From positions 1 through 64,000 of the forward strand of contig NZ_JACATN010000007.1 of NCBI RefSeq assembly GCF_018603515.1: a DNA stretch of 64,000 nt, read 5' to 3'. This document shows, in pieces, positions 36,641 to 46,682 of this stretch. This stretch comes from Zobellia barbeyronii (lineage in GTDB: Bacteria; Bacteroidota; Bacteroidia; Flavobacteriales; Flavobacteriaceae). The stretch's first letter is position 1. The number at the start of each line of letters is the position of its first letter. The position numbers and the translations under genes are program-made. The notes beneath the pieces were generated by a model. It made no database searches and had not been told where the DNA came from. It worked only from the letters and a program-made list of their open reading frames with translations.

Positions 36641-36713
36641 ATACTAACGTACTATGGTCGTAAATAGAATTCATCTCCAATAGGAAATAGATAACTATAC
36701 ATTTATACATCAT

Positions 36714-39038
36714 TTAATTGTTTTGCAACTCAAGAATTGTCTGTTCTAAAACCTCCAAACGCTTATTTGTTGCCTCCTTCTCTTCTTTTAATAATTTAAT
36801 TTCTTCTGTTTGCTCTTGAATAGCTTTTACCATTGGCGCTATTAAATCGTTATATCTAACGCTTAGCATACCTTCTGCATCTTCAGATATAATTCCGTTG
36901 TTTTCTGCGCCATTATTTTTTAATGCTTTTTTTAATTCTTGAGCAATAAATCCATATTCAAGTTTAGCACTTTCATCATTATTTCGGTAATACGAAACTG
37001 GACGTAATTCATTTATAAAACCTAAACCTAGATTAGAGTCATTAATTGTGTTTTTCCAACGTCTATCAGATGTAATAGTCCACGCTACTTGCACGCCTGC
37101 ATATGTAACAGCAGTATTACCTATACGTACTTGATTACTTAATAGTCCATTTGGAACATTAGACAAATAGCCTATTGCAATATTATTACTTCCTGTAGTT
37201 ACATTGTCTAAGGATCTGTGGCCAACAGCTATATTACTGCTTCCCGTTGTTAATACTCTAGAAGAATGATAACCTAAGCTAGTATTATTATCTCCTGTTG
37301 TACTCAAATTTAAGGCTAAATACCCCATGGCAGTATTATAATTTCCTGTGATATTATTTGGCAATGAACTATAACCAGAAGCAGTATTACCAATTCCTGT
37401 GGTATTATCAAAAAGAGCACTACCTCCTATTGCGGTATTATAACTCGCATTATTTATTCTCAAACTATTTACACCTATAGCTATATTATAATTTCCAACT
37501 ATATTTCCATTAAGAGAGCCAAACCCTAATGCGATATTATAAGTTCCTGTTATATTATTAAATAGTGAATTTACACCGCTTGCTATATTACCACTTCCTG
37601 TTGTATTATAGAAAAGTGAATTTGTACCACTTGCTACATTATGGTTTCCTGTAGTATTATTAGTAAGCGAATTTGTGCCAGTTGCGGTATTGCTAGCTCC
37701 TGATGTATTATCTCTAAGAGAAGCACTTCCTGTTGCTGTATTATTAGCTCCTGAAAGATTACTATTAAGTGAATTTGCACCCAATGCAGTATTACCAGCA
37801 CCTGTTAAATTAGAAAAAAGCGAGTTTGCACCAAGCCCTGTATTGCTACTTCCTGTTGTATTTGCATTAAGTGAATTAAAACCATTGGCTGTATTATAAC
37901 TTGCGGTAGTATTTCCGGCTAAAGCATTTGCTCCTGTAGCCGTATTATAATGCCCGTTATTGGTAGAAAGCGCTAACACTCCTAAGGCAACATTACTACT
38001 TCCTGAAGTATTTGCTAGCAAAGCATTTTCACCAACTGCCGTATTATTACTTGCTGTTGTGTTTGCATTAAGTGCATTTGCTCCCATTGCGGTGTTATTT
38101 GCACCAGTTTTATTTGAATACAACGCGTTTGCACCAACCGCTGTGTTTTCATTTGCGGTAGTATTAGAATACAGCGCATTTGAGCCTACACCAGTATTGT
38201 AATCTCCCGTTGTATTATCTCTAAGTGCATTAAGACCTAATGCTATATTCTCATTTCCTGTAGTATTAGAAGACAATGAATAAACACCAAATGCTACATT
38301 ATCGCTATCTAATATACCTGCATTAACGTTATTTCGTTTAAAAACTAAATCTTGATCATCTGTAGTACCAATAAAATTAACGTTATCATCGGTACCTGAG
38401 TTTCCTAGAACACCCCACGCATTATCAACAGTTTTAATTGATGTGTACAACTCTGTAAGTGCATCTTCAACATTGGTTGCGATAAAATTGTCCACAACAT
38501 CTATGATGTTTACCTCGGTTGCGGTTTGGTTGTCCGTTCCTAAGCTGGCAATGCCTAATTCAACAACATCGCCGTCGGCCTCTACCGCCAATATATTGGT
38601 TGCTATTCCTGTAACAGTACCGCCGCCATAGTCCGAGAAGCGAACGGTGCCACCTTCTACATCCAATCTGGCATCTGGAGTATTCGTTCCCAGACCTAGG
38701 CTTGAAGTGGCTGTGTCCCAAAAAAGATTGTTGTTATCTTGAGTAGGATTATTGGTAGATCCTGTATAAAAAATAGATCCTGGAGTGCCTGTATAGTCAA
38801 GGGTTACCCATACTGTGCCTGTCCATATCTTAGGTCTCGTATTTTCACTATCTGAAGTATCTAACCAAACATCATTTTCAACAGGGTTTGTGGGTGCCGC
38901 AAACGCAGTAGTGACCGTATTATTATTAACGGTTACTATGCTCCCTTTTTTATTAATAGCTTCTACTTCTTGCGCGATGATGGTAAAATTTACCATCATC
39001 GTAAAGCAAAGAGTTATTCGTTTAAAATTGAAAAACAT
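36714..39038 (-). CDS. Secreted repeat adhesin with C-terminal peptidase S74 chaperone domain
   Basis: 774 residues. Signal peptide (1-22), N-terminal region with DTATSSLGLGTNTPDARLDV as in tail-fibre and adhesin stalk proteins, about 22 copies of a 17-residue repeat of the form NTAVGANALYSNTTGNE from about 248 to 620, and a C-terminal S74 intramolecular chaperone domain (SDRRWKNTI start with a Ser and Lys suited to the self-cleavage dyad, then YGFIAQELKKAL) ending in a coiled coil. The repeats resemble the head repeats of trimeric adhesins and should form a beta-roll trimer. Secreted or surface-displayed. It lies last in a three-gene leftward module. Confidence 0.85.
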   Translation of the reverse strand: MFFNFKRITLCFTMMVNFTIIAQEVEAINKKGSIVTVNNNTVTTAFAAPTNPVENDVWLDTSDSENTRPKIWTGTVWVTLDYTGTPGSIFYTGSTNNPTQDNNNLFWDTATSSLGLGTNTPDARLDVEGGTVRFSDYGGGTVTGIATNILAVEADGDVVELGIASLGTDNQTATEVNIIDVVDNFIATNVEDALTELYTSIKTVDNAWGVLGNSGTDDNVNFIGTTDDQDLVFKRNNVNAGILDSDNVAFGVYSLSSNTTGNENIALGLNALRDNTTGDYNTGVGSNALYSNTTANENTAVGANALYSNKTGANNTAMGANALNANTTASNNTAVGENALLANTSGSSNVALGVLALSTNNGHYNTATGANALAGNTTASYNTANGFNSLNANTTGSSNTGLGANSLFSNLTGAGNTALGANSLNSNLSGANNTATGSASLRDNTSGASNTATGTNSLTNNTTGNHNVASGTNSLFYNTTGSGNIASGVNSLFNNITGTYNIALGFGSLNGNIVGNYNIAIGVNSLRINNASYNTAIGGSALFDNTTGIGNTASGYSSLPNNITGNYNTAMGYLALNLSTTGDNNTSLGYHSSRVLTTGSSNIAVGHRSLDNVTTGSNNIAIGYLSNVPNGLLSNQVRIGNTAVTYAGVQVAWTITSDRRWKNTINDSNLGLGFINELRPVSYYRNNDESAKLEYGFIAQELKKALKNNGAENNGIISEDAEGMLSVRYNDLIAPMVKAIQEQTEEIKLLKEEKEATNKRLEVLEQTILELQNN
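37180..38300 (-). repeat. 51-base coding repeats in the S74 adhesin gene
   Basis: About 22 tandem units of 51 bases (two of 48), diverged in DNA, that code the 17-residue adhesin repeats. They are in frame and vary mostly at the third and variable codons, so they are maintained at the protein level. Such arrays can expand or shrink by recombination. Confidence 0.75.
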
Positions 39039-39099
39039 ATGGAAGCAGTTTGTTTGATTAAGAACATAACAAATGTGCCAATCTAAAAATTTAGGTTAA

Positions 39100-39804
39100 T
39101 TATTTAACGTACTGCACCTCAATAGTATCACCAGCATAAACAACATAATCATTAGTGACATCTAAAGTCACTGTTGATGCAGATACCGTATAATCCACAT
39201 TAGCAATAAGCTTGGCTCCGTTTCGATATACCCAAACTTGGCTAAATGCAGGTAGAACAGGGCTTCCTGTAAGTGCATACGTCGTAAGAGTTGCACCATT
39301 ATCCGTTGCATTTGCTGTAAAACTTTCTTGTCCGCTCGTAATAATATCAATATCCGATGCCAATAATTTTTTGGTGTCTCCGGTAGCCTCATCACGCACT
39401 AAAAAAGTATATCCTGTACCGGTACCGGCATCTGAACCATCAGTAGCATCTGTAGAGGCAGTTTCAGAACTGATCAACGCAATACCGTTGAGCCCAAAAA
39501 TATTTCCGTCAACATCTATAAAAGTGTCGTCCGTTAACGTACCTCCCAATTGCCAAGTTGTTGTGGTTACATCTGCTGTGGTATTTGAAAGCATGGTGAT
39601 ACCATTTTGCGACTGAAGGTACTTGATGGTACCTTTATTATCAATGACACGAACAGCACCGGCTGTGGTAGTTGTCCCGGGATTAACGTCTGTCTGTTTG
39701 ACGACATCACCGGTTGTCTGTTGCGCACTAACTGCAGCACCTGTAAGCATAAGCAAACCAAAGGCAAGAGTTTTAAAACTGCTGAATATGTTTTTTGTCT
39801 TCAT
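39100..39804 (-). CDS. Secreted beta-rich protein of the S74 module
   Basis: 234 residues with a signal peptide (to about AVSAQ, residue 27). The mature part is rich in Thr, Val and Gly with no enzyme motif; the end (AGDTIEVQYVK after YVVYAGD) matches the final strand motif also seen in the next gene (NDSIRIVQIL). A stalk or fibre subunit that acts with the S74 adhesin is plausible from position. The gene lies 61 bases before the adhesin gene on the same strand. Confidence 0.65.
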   Translation of the reverse strand: MKTKNIFSSFKTLAFGLLMLTGAAVSAQQTTGDVVKQTDVNPGTTTTAGAVRVIDNKGTIKYLQSQNGITMLSNTTADVTTTTWQLGGTLTDDTFIDVDGNIFGLNGIALISSETASTDATDGSDAGTGTGYTFLVRDEATGDTKKLLASDIDIITSGQESFTANATDNGATLTTYALTGSPVLPAFSQVWVYRNGAKLIANVDYTVSASTVTLDVTNDYVVYAGDTIEVQYVK

Positions 39805-39839
39805 AATTGTTTATTTAACTATTTTTAAAAATGTATTTA

Positions 39840-40448
39840 TTATAGAATTTGTACGATTCGTATGCTATCATTTTGGAAACAAGTCACGTCACTTTCCAAT
39901 TCAATTGTGTTGGTATTTATGGTTGTGAAATCTATGCGCACTCCATTTCTATAGACTTCAATTTTTCTACTATCATCAAAAGGAAAGGGGGTGTTAAATT
40001 GTGTCTGTTTGTTATAGGCTACAATCACTATTTGTTCCAGTTCTGCACCACTATTTACACCGTCAACACCAGCAGGACCTTGTGGTCCGGTTAGATTAGA
40101 AGAAGTATATGTACTACCATCACTATTATTGATGGTGAATGTTCCATCATTATTATCTACAAATGAAAAAGTACCAGATGAGCTATTACATAGATTCACC
40201 CAATTTGCTCCATTATAAGAATAAACACAATTAGTATCTGTATTATAAACCATTCCCCCTGGTAAAGGGTTCAAAGAAAGCATTTGGGTGTTGGTTATTC
40301 TGGTAAGCACAAGTACTTTAGTGGTACTTTCTAATTCTAAGATAGAAGCTTCATCAATGGTGCTTACATTATCACCAATTTTTACTTGACCGTAAGAAAG
40401 TATTCCGCAAAAAAGAAACAGCAGAAACACAAAATATTTCGTAGGCAT
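39840..40448 (-). CDS. Secreted protein with short collagen-like segment
   Basis: 202 residues, signal peptide (1-20), then a segment with ASILELESTTKVLVLTRIT as in the N-terminal part of many Flavobacteria fibre and adhesin proteins, a GPQGPAGVDG collagen-like stretch near residue 125 and a beta-strand C-terminus. It looks like the first of three surface fibre genes in this leftward unit. The precise role is unknown. Confidence 0.65.
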   Translation of the reverse strand: MPTKYFVFLLFLFCGILSYGQVKIGDNVSTIDEASILELESTTKVLVLTRITNTQMLSLNPLPGGMVYNTDTNCVYSYNGANWVNLCNSSSGTFSFVDNNDGTFTINNSDGSTYTSSNLTGPQGPAGVDGVNSGAELEQIVIVAYNKQTQFNTPFPFDDSRKIEVYRNGVRIDFTTINTNTIELESDVTCFQNDSIRIVQIL

Positions 40449-40827
40449 ACTAACACTAGATTAATTAAAGATCAAAGATGACTTCATAAAAGCTGTTTTA
40501 ATAATTAATGTTGTAAACCTGTAAGAAAAGAGTATAAACTCTGTAAGATATGATGTCATTATTATCTTAGGGAGGTAATAACATTTAATTGGGCGAATAA
40601 CTATATTTCCATAAATTGATAAGCTTGGCTCCCTAGTTTACTATGTGGATATCTATCTGCCTTTTTAGGCACAACACAAAAAGTTGTGAGTACTTAAAAT
40701 TGTCCAAACTTAGAATTTACCTATTTTGATTTAACTAAGCCTGAGGTCAAAGGCGAAGAGATTCACTTTTATTTTATAAAAGTCTAATTGATAAAGACAA
40801 AGAACTTCTTACCGTTGCAGCTTTGTA
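40449..40827. other. Gene-free spacer before the MscS gene
   Basis: About 380 bases with stops in all frames. The last 40 bases are the start of the diverged direct repeat. It must hold the leftward promoter for the S74 module, which I cannot place with confidence. Confidence 0.4.
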
Positions 40828-40896
40828 CCGCTAAAACAGGACAATTATTCTATGCATAACCTTCCTTTGTTCTTTCTATGGCTTAATTTTGCGGTG
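40828..40896 (+). repeat. Diverged direct repeat, copy B, with MscS promoter
   Basis: Counterpart of 36572-36640. It includes TAATTTTG (40884-40891), a -7 element 26 bases before the MscS start. The leftward S74 module sits exactly between the two copies. Confidence 0.85.
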
Positions 40897-40917
40897 GAAA
40901 TATTTAGAAGGAGACTC

Positions 40918-42171
40918 ATGGAAAAGGGATTACACCGCGTATTATACGATTATCTACTAAAAACTGGAATAAGCGAAAGCTTTGCATCATATCTAAATCT
41001 ATTTATAGTATTAGTAGTTGCCTTAATTTTTGCGTATTTCTTAGATTTAATTATTTGGAAAGTTTTACGCTCCATATCCTTAAAACTGGCCAGGAAATCA
41101 AAAACTAATTTTGATAATTTTCTTGTTATCAATAAGGCTCCTCGCTTTCTAGCCCATATCGTTCCATTATTCATCTTATTTAAGTTTATTCCTTTTGCTT
41201 TTTTTCATTTTGAATATGGCGGTGAATTAGCTCTTAAGGGGCTCCAGATACTGTTTGTAGTATTAACTCTTTATATAGTTAAAAGTCTTTTCAAAAGCAT
41301 AAATGACTATTTAAAAACCAAACCTAGGTTTAGAGATAAACCAATGGATAGCTACATTCAGGTATTTATGATTTTTGCTTGGTTTATTGGTATTCTCACC
41401 ATATTTGCCATAATTACAGATGTTCTAATTTGGAAATTCTTCACCGCTCTTGGGGCCGGTTCCGCTGTAATACTTCTGATATTTAAAGATTCTATTCTGG
41501 GTCTTGTAGCCAGTATTCAAGTTAGTATAAATGACATGGTCCGCATTGGCGACTGGATAACTTTTGAAAAATATGGGGCTGATGGTAATGTTAGCGAAAT
41601 TACTCTTGCTACCGTAAAAGTCCAGAATTTTGATAAGACCATTACCACTATCCCTACCTACGCTTTAATCTCTGACTCTTTTAAAAACTGGAGAGGTATG
41701 GAGGTTTCCGGTGGAAGACGTATTAAACGTGCATTGATTATCCGCCAAAAAAGTATCCGTTTTCTAACCGATGAAGATATGGAGTCTTTTAAAAAGATAC
41801 AGCTCATACAACCCTATCTTACTACAAGAAACGAACAGATAAGTGCGTATAATAAAACTCATGAAATAAACAAGGAATTACCAATTAATGGTAGAAACTT
41901 GACCAACATTGGCGTATTCCGTAAGTATGTAAATGATTACCTGGAAAGTAATTCTGCCATAAATAAAGGTATGACTTTAATGGTGCGTCAACTAGCACCA
42001 ACGCCACAAGGTATTCCTTTGGAGATTTATGCTTTTAGTTCGGACAAGCGCTGGGAAAATTATGAGTATATCATGGCCGATATTTTTGACCACCTATTAG
42101 CTGCTTTACCCTATTTTGATTTAGAGGTTTTTGAACTTCCCGTTTCTCTAGATTCTTTACCTAGTAATTAG
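40918..42171 (+). CDS. MscS-family mechanosensitive channel
   Basis: 417 residues from ATG 40918, which is preceded by the rare good ribosome-binding sequence AAGGAG (40908-40913). An in-frame ATG at 40852 is upstream of the promoter and is not used. Four to five membrane helices precede the MscS core (ALGAGSAVILLIFKDSILGLVASIQV) and the cytoplasmic beta domain (DWITFEKYGADGNVSEITLA, TTIPTYALISDSFKNW). The length and the long C-terminal part resemble YbdG-type channels. Protects against osmotic downshock or tunes the response to it. Confidence 0.92.
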   Translation: MEKGLHRVLYDYLLKTGISESFASYLNLFIVLVVALIFAYFLDLIIWKVLRSISLKLARKSKTNFDNFLVINKAPRFLAHIVPLFILFKFIPFAFFHFEYGGELALKGLQILFVVLTLYIVKSLFKSINDYLKTKPRFRDKPMDSYIQVFMIFAWFIGILTIFAIITDVLIWKFFTALGAGSAVILLIFKDSILGLVASIQVSINDMVRIGDWITFEKYGADGNVSEITLATVKVQNFDKTITTIPTYALISDSFKNWRGMEVSGGRRIKRALIIRQKSIRFLTDEDMESFKKIQLIQPYLTTRNEQISAYNKTHEINKELPINGRNLTNIGVFRKYVNDYLESNSAINKGMTLMVRQLAPTPQGIPLEIYAFSSDKRWENYEYIMADIFDHLLAALPYFDLEVFELPVSLDSLPSN

Positions 42172-42227
42172 ACCATGAGACTCATGTGGGGTCTTCATAA
42201 ATTATATATCGTACTTCTAAAAACAAA

Positions 42228-42251
42228 ATAAACGTACGTGGGTACGTTTAT
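42228..42251. terminator. Hairpin between convergent MscS and PAS kinase genes
   Basis: ATAAACGTAC (42228-42237) pairs perfectly with GTACGTTTAT (42242-42251) around GTGG. It can act on both strands, although the T-runs are weak. Confidence 0.55.
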
Positions 42252-42383
42252 ACAATTGTTGTAAGAAATAAGGAAAAATAGATAAGTATTAAGCAGTTTT
42301 AAATAGCTGCCGAATACTTCTTACTGATACGTAACAACAACGCGTATAAAATTGGGAATTTTAGTAGGCGTAAAGAGAAAAAG

Positions 42384-45300
42384 TTAATCGAAATTTATTG
42401 TAAAAGTTGTTCCTACATTAACCTTGCTAGATGCAGAGATAACACCGTTCATAGCTTCAATTTGAGTTTTTGTCAAAAACAAACCTACACCCTTTGCATC
42501 AGGATGCCTGTGAAAAACTTTATTTAATCCAAACAGCTTATGGCCGTGTTGCTCTAAATCTATACCAAGGCCATTATCATGGAACTTGAGTACAATTTTT
42601 CCGTTTTCAAGCTCTGAGGTAATTCGTATTTCTGGTATGCGGTCTTCTGATTTATATTTAATTGCATTTCCTACCAAATTGAGGAAAATACTTTCCATAT
42701 AAACTCTCTTATAACGAATAGTAGAAACCTTGGAGAAATCGCTTTTAATTATCGCGCCAGAATTCAATATTGCTCCACTCAAAATTTCTTTGGTATGCTC
42801 CAATACGGCACCTAAACCAATCTCTTCTAGGTCCTCGCCTGAATCACCAATCTTAGTTTTTAACGCATCCACCAATGTGTTAAGCGTTAAAGTAAGGTGT
42901 TGAATAACTGTTTTAAACTTGCCGAATATATCGGTACGATCCAAATCAGTTTCTGACTGATCATATATTTCCAACAACGAGTTAAGGTTGGCTACGGGCG
43001 CCCTTAAATTGTGAGACGTAATATGAGTAAAATCTGCAAGTTGCTTATTTTGACTGGATAGTTTTTGTGCTACAAGTTCTAAATTCTCTTTTGCTTCATT
43101 AATTTTTTGTTCGGCTAATTTTCTTTTGGTAATGTCACGTATGGCTGCAGAAACCAACAATCCTTCTTCTGTATGAAGCGGACTTAGACTTATTTGAATG
43201 GGTATTTCATCTCCATTTTTCTTCAGAGCGTATAAATCTTTACCATTACCCATTACCCTAGTTATTGGGGTGTTGAAAAAACTATTTCGGTTTTTAGTGT
43301 GTTTAGGGTAAAACCGTGTGGGAATTAAAATTTCTACCGGTTTATCAATTAATTCTTCTAGTGTATATCCAAATAATTTTTCAGATTGTTTATTGATTAG
43401 CTGTATTGTTCCTTTATCATTTACAATAACCATAGCGTCCGGAGCAGACTCTAGGAGCCCTCTAAACTTCCTTTCTGCCATTTTAATTTCGGTTACATCT
43501 TGGCAGGTACCTACCATTTCAACGATCTCTTCTTTATCATTGGTATGAACTTCTCCTAAAAGTTGAATCGTTTTTAATTTACCAGAAGTGGTTATAATAC
43601 GATGGGTAAAGCTATTAAGTTTTTTATCCTGCGCCGTTTTATCAAAATACTGAGTAACAATGTCCTTATCTTCTGGATGAACAAAACTAAAGTACGTATC
43701 AAACTTAATGTCTGTTATGTTTTCATCAAGCTCAAAAACGGTATAAAGATTTTGTGACCACTTTACGGTATCGGCAACGGTGTTCCATTGCCAATTGCCC
43801 ATCATTGATATCTGTTCCGCAAAATTTAATTGCTCATTTTTTTTCAGAAGTTCACTTTCCGCATTTTTAATTTCAGAAATATCTTTGGAGATTGCTATAA
43901 ATCCTTCATTGGCATTGTCTCCATTTTTAATAGTGGTTATTGTAGAGAGTACCGAGACTGGCGAACCATCTTTTTTGTAATACGTCCATTCACGAGTGTC
44001 GTTTAACTCCTTTTTAAAAAGGTTTTCATAATGATCATATGTACCTGGATCTTCACCATTTTGTACAGCAATATCATTTCTAAATTTTGTAATTTCAGCC
44101 TCGTGAATATATCTTGCAGGTTTTTCTATCCCGACCATTTCTGCCGCAGAATACCCCAATAATACCTCTGCACCATGATTGAAACGATTAATGACACCAT
44201 CCTTATCAGTTGTTATAATTAATATAGATTCTGAGTTGAATATAGCTTGTAATTCAGAATGGGCTTTTTGCAAATTACGTTCCGCCATTTTAATTTCGGT
44301 TACATCTTGGCAGGTACCGCTTATTAATATTACCTCATCTTTTTCGTTAGTAAAAACTTCTCCTAAGAGTTGAATTATTTTTAATTTTCCCGAAGCAGTA
44401 ATAATACGGTGCGTAAAACTTTCCCAGTTTTTATCTATTACTGCGTTCTCAAAATGTTGAGCAGTAATTTCTTTATCTTCTGGATGAACAAAATCTAAAT
44501 ATATGTCTAATTTAAGATCGGTAATTTTTTCGTCAAGCTCAATAATGTTATATAGATTTTTTGAAGATTTTCCTTCATCGGTAATAGGATCCCATTGCCA
44601 ATTAGCCATCTTTGAAATCTGTTCCGCATAATTTAAAAGCTGATTTTTTTTCAGAAGTTCACTTTCCGCATTTTTAATTTCAGAAATATCTTTGGAGATT
44701 GCTATATAACCTTCATTACTATTGTCTATATTTTTAATAGCCGATGTTGTAGCAAGTACCGGAACAATAACGCCATCTTTTCGGCGATACATCCATTCTC
44801 GGGTATCATTTAAATCATGATCTAAACTATCTACATAATAATTAAACGTAGCAGGGTCTTTACCATTTTGCCTTGCAATATCACTTTTAAATTTGGAGTG
44901 TTCTTCTTTAAGAAGATAGAGTTCAGGTTTCTCTTTACCTACTACTTCAGCCGCGGAGTAGCCCAATATAGCTTCCGCTCCATCATTAAATCGATTAATA
45001 ACACCATTTTTATCTGTTGTTATGATTGAAATAGAATTTGAATTGAATATAGCTGTCAATTCAGAATGGGCTTTTTGCAAATTACGTTCCGCCATTTTAC
45101 TTTCGGTCACATCTTGGCAGGTACCAACCATTTCCACAATCTCATCTTTTTCATTGGTATGGACCTCTCCTAAAAGTTGAATTATTTTTACCTTACCTGA
45201 AGTGGTAATAATACGATGTGTAAAACTTTCCCATTTTTTATCCTTTTCTACTTTCTTAAAATGTTGATTGACAATTTCTATATCTTCTGGATGAACAAAC

Positions 45301-46682
45301 CTAAAATACGAATCAAACTTAAGTTCCGTTATTGTTTCATCAAGCTCTAGAATTTTATAAAAATTTTGCGACCACTCTACTTTATCCGCAATCGTATCCC
45401 ATTTCCAATTGGACAACATTGAAATCTGTTCGGCAAAATTTAATCTCTCATTTTTTTCCAGAAGTTCTTCCTCTGCATTTTTGATTTCCGAAATATCGGA
45501 CAACACAGCGATAAAGCCCGTGTGTTTGCCTTGCGCGTCCTTAATAGATGATACCGTTGTTTGGCATGGAAATGTAGAACCATCTTTTCTACAATGTGTC
45601 CATTCTCGAGTATCGTCCATGTCTTGTTTTGAGATATCTATATATTTTGAGATATCTTGAAAATGGTTAAAGCTAGATGGCCTTTCCCCATACAATTCCT
45701 TTAATTCATTTTTAAAGGCTATGAGCTCATTCTCTGCAACAAATAGCATAGGATTATTGATTCCAACCATTTCTGCAGCAGAATAGCCTAATAAAACCTC
45801 AGCACCGCTATTAAAATTATTAATTATACCATCTCTATCCGTGGTTATGATTGCAATGACTTTTGAATTGAATATAGCTTGCAATTCAGAATGGGCCTTA
45901 TTTAATTGTTGTTCCGCAAGCTTTGTTTTATTTATATCTTGAATTATTCCAAAAAGCCGTGTTAGTTTTCCGTCCAAGTATTCTGATCTTCCTACTACCC
46001 TGGTCCAACACGGATTTCCTTTGGCGGTTATTATTTCTAATTCAAGATTAAAATGGGTTCCATCTGCCTTGGCACTATCTATTGCACTTTGTAATTTTTC
46101 TCTACTTTCGCCTTCTTTGTAAAAGTTAATACCACTATTTAAATTCGGTATAAAATCTTCTGCAACCTCATGTATTTCACGAGCTATTTTACTCCAAAAC
46201 ACCTCATTGTTTAGAAGGTTTACCTCCCAAGTTCCTATCCGGGCAATTTCATTTGTTTTTTCAAGTATCTCATCTATTCTAGCTTTTTCTAGCTCTTTTT
46301 CCTTTTGACGTGTAACGTCACCGGTATGCATTAAAATACCACCAATTTTGTTCTCTGAGATGAACCAAGGGCGAACATCCCAATAAATCCACTGTATGGA
46401 ACCATCTGTACGTTCAAAAGCCGTTTCTTCACAAATATCAGTAGCGCCATTAAGGCATCTATTGTGCATATCTTTCCAATCATCTCCTATTTCAGGAAAG
46501 ATTTCGTAATGAGAACGCCCTATTATTTCCACTCCTTCTAAGCCATAATCCTTTATCCATGATGGAGACGCGGCAATGTAACACATGTCGTTATCCACCA
46601 TAGCCATTGCAGTAGAAGCCTGTTCAATGAACATTTTCTGATACTCTTCCTGCGACTTTAAATTGTTCTTAGCTGTACTCAA
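42384..46682 (-). CDS. Giant PAS-array histidine kinase
   Basis: 1432 residues, no membrane helix. About nine PAS/PAC domains: two leading ones (about 10-260), then three copies of a PAS pair (about 262-530, 531-800, 800-1068), a last PAS (about 1070-1190), a HisKA-like dimerisation region with TSHNLRAPVANLNSLL (phospho-His) and an ATPase domain (NLVGNAIKYKS, DNGLGIDLEQ, GVGLFLTKTQIEAM). There is no receiver domain, so it must pass phosphate to a separate regulator. The PAS pairs are very similar to each other and repeat at 807 bases. A cytoplasmic signal sensor of unknown input. Confidence 0.92.
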   Translation of the reverse strand: MSTAKNNLKSQEEYQKMFIEQASTAMAMVDNDMCYIAASPSWIKDYGLEGVEIIGRSHYEIFPEIGDDWKDMHNRCLNGATDICEETAFERTDGSIQWIYWDVRPWFISENKIGGILMHTGDVTRQKEKELEKARIDEILEKTNEIARIGTWEVNLLNNEVFWSKIAREIHEVAEDFIPNLNSGINFYKEGESREKLQSAIDSAKADGTHFNLELEIITAKGNPCWTRVVGRSEYLDGKLTRLFGIIQDINKTKLAEQQLNKAHSELQAIFNSKVIAIITTDRDGIINNFNSGAEVLLGYSAAEMVGINNPMLFVAENELIAFKNELKELYGERPSSFNHFQDISKYIDISKQDMDDTREWTHCRKDGSTFPCQTTVSSIKDAQGKHTGFIAVLSDISEIKNAEEELLEKNERLNFAEQISMLSNWKWDTIADKVEWSQNFYKILELDETITELKFDSYFRFVHPEDIEIVNQHFKKVEKDKKWESFTHRIITTSGKVKIIQLLGEVHTNEKDEIVEMVGTCQDVTESKMAERNLQKAHSELTAIFNSNSISIITTDKNGVINRFNDGAEAILGYSAAEVVGKEKPELYLLKEEHSKFKSDIARQNGKDPATFNYYVDSLDHDLNDTREWMYRRKDGVIVPVLATTSAIKNIDNSNEGYIAISKDISEIKNAESELLKKNQLLNYAEQISKMANWQWDPITDEGKSSKNLYNIIELDEKITDLKLDIYLDFVHPEDKEITAQHFENAVIDKNWESFTHRIITASGKLKIIQLLGEVFTNEKDEVILISGTCQDVTEIKMAERNLQKAHSELQAIFNSESILIITTDKDGVINRFNHGAEVLLGYSAAEMVGIEKPARYIHEAEITKFRNDIAVQNGEDPGTYDHYENLFKKELNDTREWTYYKKDGSPVSVLSTITTIKNGDNANEGFIAISKDISEIKNAESELLKKNEQLNFAEQISMMGNWQWNTVADTVKWSQNLYTVFELDENITDIKFDTYFSFVHPEDKDIVTQYFDKTAQDKKLNSFTHRIITTSGKLKTIQLLGEVHTNDKEEIVEMVGTCQDVTEIKMAERKFRGLLESAPDAMVIVNDKGTIQLINKQSEKLFGYTLEELIDKPVEILIPTRFYPKHTKNRNSFFNTPITRVMGNGKDLYALKKNGDEIPIQISLSPLHTEEGLLVSAAIRDITKRKLAEQKINEAKENLELVAQKLSSQNKQLADFTHITSHNLRAPVANLNSLLEIYDQSETDLDRTDIFGKFKTVIQHLTLTLNTLVDALKTKIGDSGEDLEEIGLGAVLEHTKEILSGAILNSGAIIKSDFSKVSTIRYKRVYMESIFLNLVGNAIKYKSEDRIPEIRITSELENGKIVLKFHDNGLGIDLEQHGHKLFGLNKVFHRHPDAKGVGLFLTKTQIEAMNGVISASSKVNVGTTFTINFD
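43441..45870 (-). repeat. 807-base triplication in the PAS kinase gene
   Basis: The block ending in ATTTTAATTTCGGTTACATC occurs at 43494-43500, 44301-44307 and 45108-45114 (positions of the ACATCT end), an exact spacing of 807 bases (269 codons). DNA identity is high along most of each unit, showing recent in-frame duplication of a PAS pair. Confidence 0.85.

Noticed and set aside
37180-38300. Regular 51-base repeats that could look like a CRISPR array
   Set aside because: They are in frame in a long gene, vary at the DNA level, have no unique spacers and code a known adhesin repeat. No cas genes are near.
37675-39616. Several plus-strand open frames across the adhesin module
   Set aside because: They mirror the repeat gene and its neighbour on the other strand, have repetitive low-complexity products and no start signals.
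40852-40917. ATG at 40852 as the MscS start
   Set aside because: It lies upstream of the -7 element at 40884-40891 and the later ATG has a good ribosome-binding site.
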